From the NCBI GenBank assembly GCA_018873225.1, contig JAEILZ010000009.1:983501-1047500 (forward strand): a DNA stretch of 64,000 bases. Direction: 5' to 3'. Positions 58,599-64,000 of this stretch are shown here, piece by piece. Source of the stretch: [Phialemoniopsis] sp. UDSM-2020 (taxonomy: Eukaryota; Ascomycota; Sordariomycetes; Thyridiales; Thyridiaceae). Every line of letters starts with the position of its first letter. The first letter of the stretch is position 1. Under the pieces are notes generated by a model. That model did no database searches, was not told where the DNA came from, and saw nothing but the letters and a program-made list of their open reading frames with translations. The position numbers were made by a program, and so were the translations under genes.

Positions 58599-61247
58599 TC
58601 AACCCTTCCTACCCTCAACAGCCGCAGCCCCAAGCCCAATCCCCTTCCGCCGGCCCCGCACAACCGCCTCGAGCGCCCTGCCCACGGCCCCCAAGTCGCC
58701 CAGCAGCGTGATGTGCCCCCGGTCCGAGCTCACGCGCCCGCCGCGCACGAGGTCGTACCCCTCGGGCACCATGGCCTCCTTGGCGAGGACGACGCCGTCC
58801 CCGGACCGGAAGCCCAGGTCGTCGTACGCCTCGGCGCGCGCGATGGCGTCCCTGCCCGTCACGCGCGCGGCGTACACGGTCGGCGTGTCCTTGCCGTAGA
58901 TGACGGCGAGCGGCGGGTACGCGTTGGCGGACGTTAGGTCGGGGTCGTGCGCCGTCTCGGCGCGGAAGCGCTTCGTGTCGGCGAGCACGCGGGTGAGGTA
59001 CGCTATATTCCTGTCGCGCTGGGTCGGGGAGGGCGGCGGCGGCCGCTGGGCGTCGGAGGAGGACGAGTCTTGCATCTGCGGGGCGAGGGTGCGGTCCTTG
59101 AGGATCGGGTCTGGCTTCTTGGACTCTGAGACGCTGCGGGCGCGGAGCGGGAAGGAGGACGAGAGCTCTAGGAAGGTGCCGAATGTGCTGGACCGCTTCG
59201 ACGCGGCGGAGGCGCCGGTGTTGTCGCTGTTGTCAAAGGAATCGGCAGGAGGATCGAGACAGGGCGAGAGCCTGTACTTGATCCAGTCGTTGATGTCGTA
59301 AAAGTCGACGGGGTACTCCTCCTTGGTCCGCTTGTTGATGAAGCAGAAGCCGTCCTCGGGCAGGAAGACGAAGCTCGTGCGCAGCGTAAAGTTGACCTGG
59401 GCCGTCAGGACCTTCTCGTTGAGCAGGACGGCGTCGCCGTTGCGGATGGGGCCCAGGATGTTGACGCAGCGCTGCGGCGTGCCGGCGTAGACCACGCCCG
59501 AGAAGAGCTCGGGCCGCTGGTTGACGGCGTGGCGCGTGATGAGGCCGCCCAGGCTGTGGGCGATCACGAGGGCACCTTTCTTCGAGGCTGGGGTGCCTGG
59601 CTTGTTGGAGGGCAGCTTCTCCAGGAACTCGATCAACTTCCGCGACAACAGGTGCGGGCTCAACCTCCAATCGTATCCGTAGTCGTGCACCCGTAGCTTC
59701 CCTGAGCGCGCATTATCGCAGTCCCGCAGCTTCCTGAACAGCCGTCGCGAGATATCCACGGGTCCGATATGCTTCAACATGCCGGAGGGGAAGATGGTCT
59801 TTTCCATGTTCTCCTCGTCTTCCGGGTTCAGTCCGACCTCCATGTTGACCTTCCGGATGTTCAGCCCGACCTTGACGGGGACCCATAGTTGCCGGTGCGG
59901 AGGCTCGGCAGACCTCAGGATTGAGCCTCTGTAACCTCCGAGCACGACAATGTCTCCCTCGAGACTGTCCAAGACATCGTCAAGCAGGGATGCAGCAGGC
60001 CGGATCATCGCCTGGCTCTTGAGGTCCGTTTTGGGAAGGCTGGACCCGATCGGAGCCGGGCCATCTAACCCTGGACTCCTTGGAAAGATGTCTGAATAAT
60101 GTTAGCACCATGCTTTACAAGTGACCCTGAGCCAATAACAAGTGGATGCAAACAACAAGACCTCAACGAGGCGTCTGCCACAGGTGGAGTGATGATCCAG
60201 AAAAGTACTCGACTTACTTGGCATTGGCGGCATCTTAAAGGTCGGCCTGTCGGGAAAGCTGTCCTTGATGGCCTTGAACCTCGAATTCACCTGCTCGCGG
60301 ATGTTTTCGAAGCGTGCATCATCTCCAAACGACGACACTCTGGATAGAGAGTGGTACAAGAGGGAGTCGTCAGACGGCGACTTGCGCAGCGTCAATGACC
60401 GTCTAGACGCCTCTGGTAGGGTTGCAAGGACCGCAGGTTGGCCCTGTATCATCGGCGGTCGGGGGCCGACCGGGATCACGACGGAAGCGGGCCGGGCCTG
60501 CTGTGTCGAACGCTGCGCGGGTCTCGCAGGTGAAGCCGTCCGCATGGGAGATTGAGCTCCGGCTTTGGGCGAAGAAGAACTCGACGAGAAGAAAGAAGGG
60601 GTGGGGAAGCTGGACATGAGGCCGCTCGGGATGGAAATCGACGGCAGGGCCTTGGAAAGTCTCCTCAGAGCTTCCTGCCCTACTGAGGACGACCGGCGTG
60701 GCCTGCTAGTGCTCTGGCCAAAGACACCGGAGAGGGCGGGCTTGGCATAGCTGGAGCCGGGGGTGACGACCAGGTCTTTCGGCCCAGCGTGCCACGGCGT
60801 GGGCAGGTTTGTGTCGAATTCCAAGGGCGACGGCAGGGATCCGAGATTCAGGGGACCGGTCCTTGGCTTCTTGGAAGCGTCCGGTGCCGAGGGCGGCGCT
60901 GGCGCTGCTGCTGCTGCAGGCGCCGGCAGCTTGGCTGCAGATGCCAGAGGCGCGTCGTCCGGACCAAAGAAACCCTCGAGCACCTCGTCCATTGCGGCTA
61001 CCTTTTCGGCGGCGGGCGTCTTGGGCGACGTCAGACGCGTAGCAGCACGGCTGATTGAGGGCTGGATGAAGGATTGGGCATCGTCGCGGTCCCCGTAGAG
61101 CAGCTCCTCCTCCTCCTCGCCCGTGCTGCCGGTACCTTCCGTGACTTCCGAATCTTGTGAATCCGGGGTCCCGGGGCTTGGCAGGACAGGCTCCTCCTCC
61201 TCCAATTCGTGCCGTGCCATTGACAAGGGCACGGCATCTGTCGCCAT
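58599..61247 (-). CDS. LCAT-family alpha/beta hydrolase with disordered N-terminus
   Basis: Two exons, 61247-60218 and 60091-58599, with a 126-nt intron, give 840 residues. Residues 1 to about 340 are acidic, then Ser/Pro/Ala rich and probably disordered, including a nine-residue poly-Ser stretch. The hydrolase domain starts near 370 (DIVVLGGYRGSILR). It shows the LCAT-type DYGYDWRLS block, the nucleophile elbow VIAHSLGG, an acidic residue in SGDGVVL and a late His in DRGHITLLG, which together make a plausible Ser-Asp-His triad. A Ser/Pro-rich insert interrupts the domain before the Asp. Relatives are lecithin:cholesterol acyltransferases, PDAT and phospholipases. No signal peptide or membrane span is obvious, so a cytosolic or peripheral lipase is likely; substrate unknown. 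Confidence 0.85.
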
Positions 61248-62367
61248 GACTACCTATGCATATGCTGTATGAAGTGTTTCAAAAAATACAATAAAATAAG
61301 AGTCAAAGTGATAAAGCCGAGTTGAGAGGCCGCGGCGGCAAAGTAGTGTCTCCTCCCGGCTCGCCCGGATGTCTAAAATCGGTAGCTGAACGATTTCCAA
61401 TCTTGGTAACTTTTCAGCAATGCTCGGCACACAATTGCCTCGGAAGAGATCAAGGAAAACAGGATAGAAGAACAGTCAATTGAACCCAAGAGATGAGAGA
61501 CATCATTGTGTTTTTTTTGTTAAGGAGAAGTAAGCACACAATATCCCTGGCCATGGGGGAAAAGGAACAAGCATAGCCTCCCTCTAAGCTTGTGAAAGCC
61601 ACTTTGATCACCACCTTCTGGTATTAGTGGAGGAAGAACCCGCCCTCGAGGAAGCGCTAGAACACCAAGTGAGCTTGTTCGTCGTGGGATTTGGCCGAGA
61701 TAAGGGACTAGTCATGTATCCTGATGGAACTTAATTGCTTTAGTTTGGGGGAGCTGAGCTTGTTTTTCCCACCTTGGCTATCCATGGCTTTGCAAGATAA
61801 CGCCCAAACAAGAAAAATAATGTAGTTGTCAGACACAGCAGTTTTTTCATCCAATTTCATCATTCGATCAGGCGCAGACCGGGGAGTTTGACGTCATGAA
61901 TAACATTGAACACACCTGGAGGCAAATTACCCCTGCTATGATTCGCTAAGTTGGATCTTGCTCGGCGCTGTTTGGCTCAGCTCAGGGAGGCTGTTCAGCG
62001 GATCGGAAAGCCTCAAACCGGGGAACTGGGGAGCGACAGGGCTATTGGTCGCAGCATTGGAGCTGCAGCCCCAAAGATTACAACATCCATGGCTGCACGG
62101 GATGTAGTTATTGTGCAGATCTCCAACTCTCGGTCCACCACGTATTTTCGTACATCGTATCTCGTTCGGTTTTCGCACACCGAGGCGACTCGATGATCCC
62201 CTCTAGGCAGCCACAATCCCCTTGTCAAGTAGCAGAGGGAGGCTTTCTAGTGCCAGGTCGAAGGAAGAACCAAAGGACACTAGACCAAATCCAGGGCGCT
62301 CGTTATTACATTAAGATTAAAATTGCACAATTTGTACGCGCGTGTTATGAATGTAAAGCCAGTCTAA
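61248..62367. other. Intergenic upstream of the LCAT-like gene
   Basis: 1.12 kb with T- and A-runs (61510-61520) and no supportable gene. It contains the LCAT-like promoter and the 3' flank of the GST gene. Confidence 0.5.
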
Positions 62368-63242
62368 TTAGAGGCTCGCTTTGGGGGTCACGGAGAAATC
62401 GCCCTCGATCTCGCGGATCTTCTCCGCCGACCTCTTCCACCCGGCCTCGGCCTCGATCCGCGCAATGTACTCAAAGAGCTTCGGGTAGGTCGCCTGCGGC
62501 GTGCCCTTGTCCCAGCTGCCCAGATCCTGCACCCGGCCCTTGCCCGCGATCAGCGGGTAGCTCAGCAGCATGTCGGCGGCCGTCAGGTGCTCGCCGCAGA
62601 TGTACTTGCCGCCCGACGTCGACAGCATCTGCTCGAGCAGGGCGTAGTGGCGCTTCATGTTGGGCAGGACGACCATCGAGATGATCTTGTTGGCCGCCAT
62701 GCCCGTGATGGGCCGCACGAAGAAGGGCACGTTGGGGCCCTTGAGGCTCGAGATGATGAGCGTCAGCCACAGGTAGGGCATCAGGCTGCCCTCGCTGTAG
62801 TACAGGATGTACTGGTACCGCATCCACTCCTCCGTCTCGCCGCCGACCCGGCCCTCCTGGCCCTCCTTCCACCGCTTCGGGACCAGGGGCTTGCCCTGGC
62901 CGTAGTGGTCGCACAGGTACTGGATGATGAAGCCGCTCTCGGCCAGCACGAAAGGCTCCGCGCCGGGGCCGGGCGGCGTGACCGTCACCAGCGGGGACTT
63001 GCCGAGCGGGTGGACCTTCTCAAGCTCCGGGGGTGCCAGGAGGGTCTTTTGGCGGTGGTATATCTCCAGCTCATAGGGGATGGACAGCTCCTCGAGCAGC
63101 CAGAGAATGGACTGCGCGCGGGAGCCGTTCAGCCTGGCGTTGCATGTCAGTCGGTGTCTAGTGTTGCCACCACGAGCGAACTATGGGTGAAGACGGGGCC
63201 TCACCAGTGAAGCTTGATCTTTGCTTGCTCTTCAGCTGCCAT
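62368..63242 (-). CDS. Glutathione S-transferase, Gtt1-like
   Basis: Two exons, 63242-63205 and 63133-62368, separated by a 71-nt intron, give 267 residues. The enzyme conjugates glutathione to electrophiles and can reduce peroxides. The N-terminal thioredoxin-like domain begins KIKLHWLNGSRAQSILWLLEEL, formed across the intron. It contains APPELEKVHPLGKSPLV with the cis-proline and the ESGFIIQYL glutathione-contact Glu-Ser. The C-terminal helical domain includes GEHLTAADMLLSYPL and YPKLFEYIARIEAEAGWKRS. The HW-x-SRA-x-x-LWLLEEL pattern is that of the yeast Gtt1 group. A hydrophobic stretch (about 130-160) matches the membrane-associated feature seen in Gtt1. Start 63242 is the only ATG that joins correctly. 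Confidence 0.92.
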
Positions 63243-64000
63243 GATTTCGATGTAATAGTGGATGAGACGATTTCAATTGGTATATTAAGGTCAAAGATAA
63301 AAGAGGAGAAGCAGTTCATAGTAAGGAGAAAAGCCTTGCGTTTATCACCATTTCTATGCCATCATCGCCCACTCCAGATATGAGCTTGGCACGTGTTAGA
63401 CGAGTGCGAAACCGAGGCGTTGCTAAGTGTTAGCTCGGTACCTGAATCGGTAGTTACATCACAGTGGAGCTAGCATCGTGAGCCATGTAGATCCATGTAG
63501 TCTACTACCAGATCTTGAACAACATACGGCATTTGGCATTATCATGAAGTAGAGCAAGGAACTAAACATACTCGCTAGCCTTTAAGGGGTAGTAGAAAGG
63601 TCTTGATTCGCTATGCATTGATACTGACAGGTGTGGGCGCCTCGACTTCGATGCTTGGAAGTTGGACTAAAATCGTATGCTATACAAAGTCCATAGGCTC
63701 ATAATTGCAAGTAGATACCATGATTTACGTGTAATTGTCTGGTCGTGTTGTCAACCCATACCCATGTCTATTTTTGGTAGCTGTCTAAACTGCTAGCAGA
63801 AATGGCCTTTCTGTCCAAGACTGCAGTGTCACAGGAACCATAGTCCTAATGTATTCGCCTTTTCGCATCCTTCACGTCATTAATAACATCAACTCGTGGG
63901 TGGGCAAAGCTGCCGCTGCCTGAGCTCACATGCGGTCCTCAACTTGGCTGACATTACTCAATCAGATAAGTATCAGCATGCGACTTGACTTCCTTGGAGA
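63243..64000. other. Intergenic at right edge
   Basis: Promoter side of the GST gene and 758 bp of AT-richer sequence with no supportable gene. Confidence 0.5.

Noticed and set aside
1..64000. tRNA, rRNA or transposase genes
   Set aside because: I looked for T-arm GTTCRA contexts, rDNA blocks and transposase or reverse-transcriptase motifs by eye and saw none convincing; tRNAscan and a repeat-library search would settle it.

Overview
The window looks like a filamentous ascomycete (Pezizomycotina), most likely a Sordariomycete. Genes carry short (50-130 nt) GT-AG introns, often with CTAAC/CTGAC-type branch sites. The orthologues are typical of moulds (ALG8, COP9 signalosome subunit 1, SAP18, APC4, Gtr2, Prp18, 2EXR, a Zn2Cys6 regulator), and intergenic DNA is rich in TACCTA/TAGGTA words. 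I cannot name the species. All exon joins below were made by eye. In each spliced model the exon lengths sum to a whole number of codons.

Layout. (1) 1-12.7 kb is accessory-looking. A repeat-rich ORF runs off the left edge. An unrecognised RGG/hexapeptide-repeat gene lies at 3582-4721. About 8 kb of gene-poor, repeat-relic DNA follows. (2) 12.7-23.8 kb is a compact conserved block: a Zn2Cys6 transcription factor, an M24B Xaa-Pro peptidase, an ERGIC-53/Emp47-type lectin, and ALG8. (3) 23.8-31.6 kb is gene-poor again and is largely a decayed, direct-orientation duplicate of the 3.1-11.2 kb region. It includes two truncated relics of the RGG/hexapeptide gene. (4) 31.7-41.4 kb is a dense housekeeping cluster of alternating convergent and divergent genes: CSN1, PRP18, SAP18, a 74-residue complex I subunit, APC4, and GTR2. 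(5) 43.2-49.3 kb holds a MIF-domain protein, a four-helix membrane protein and an ankyrin-repeat protein, more widely spaced. (6) 49.3-56.7 kb has no gene I can support. (7) 56.7-63.2 kb holds a 2EXR protein, an LCAT-type hydrolase with a long disordered N-terminus, and a Gtt1-type glutathione S-transferase.

Functionally the conserved genes are unrelated housekeeping or regulatory functions rather than a pathway cluster. The one suggestive pairing is the divergent Emp47-like lectin and ALG8, both acting on ER glycoproteins.

The most unusual material is the RGG/hexapeptide gene family with its relics, the repeat protein at the left edge, and the direct repeats that bracket the 12.7-23.8 kb block.
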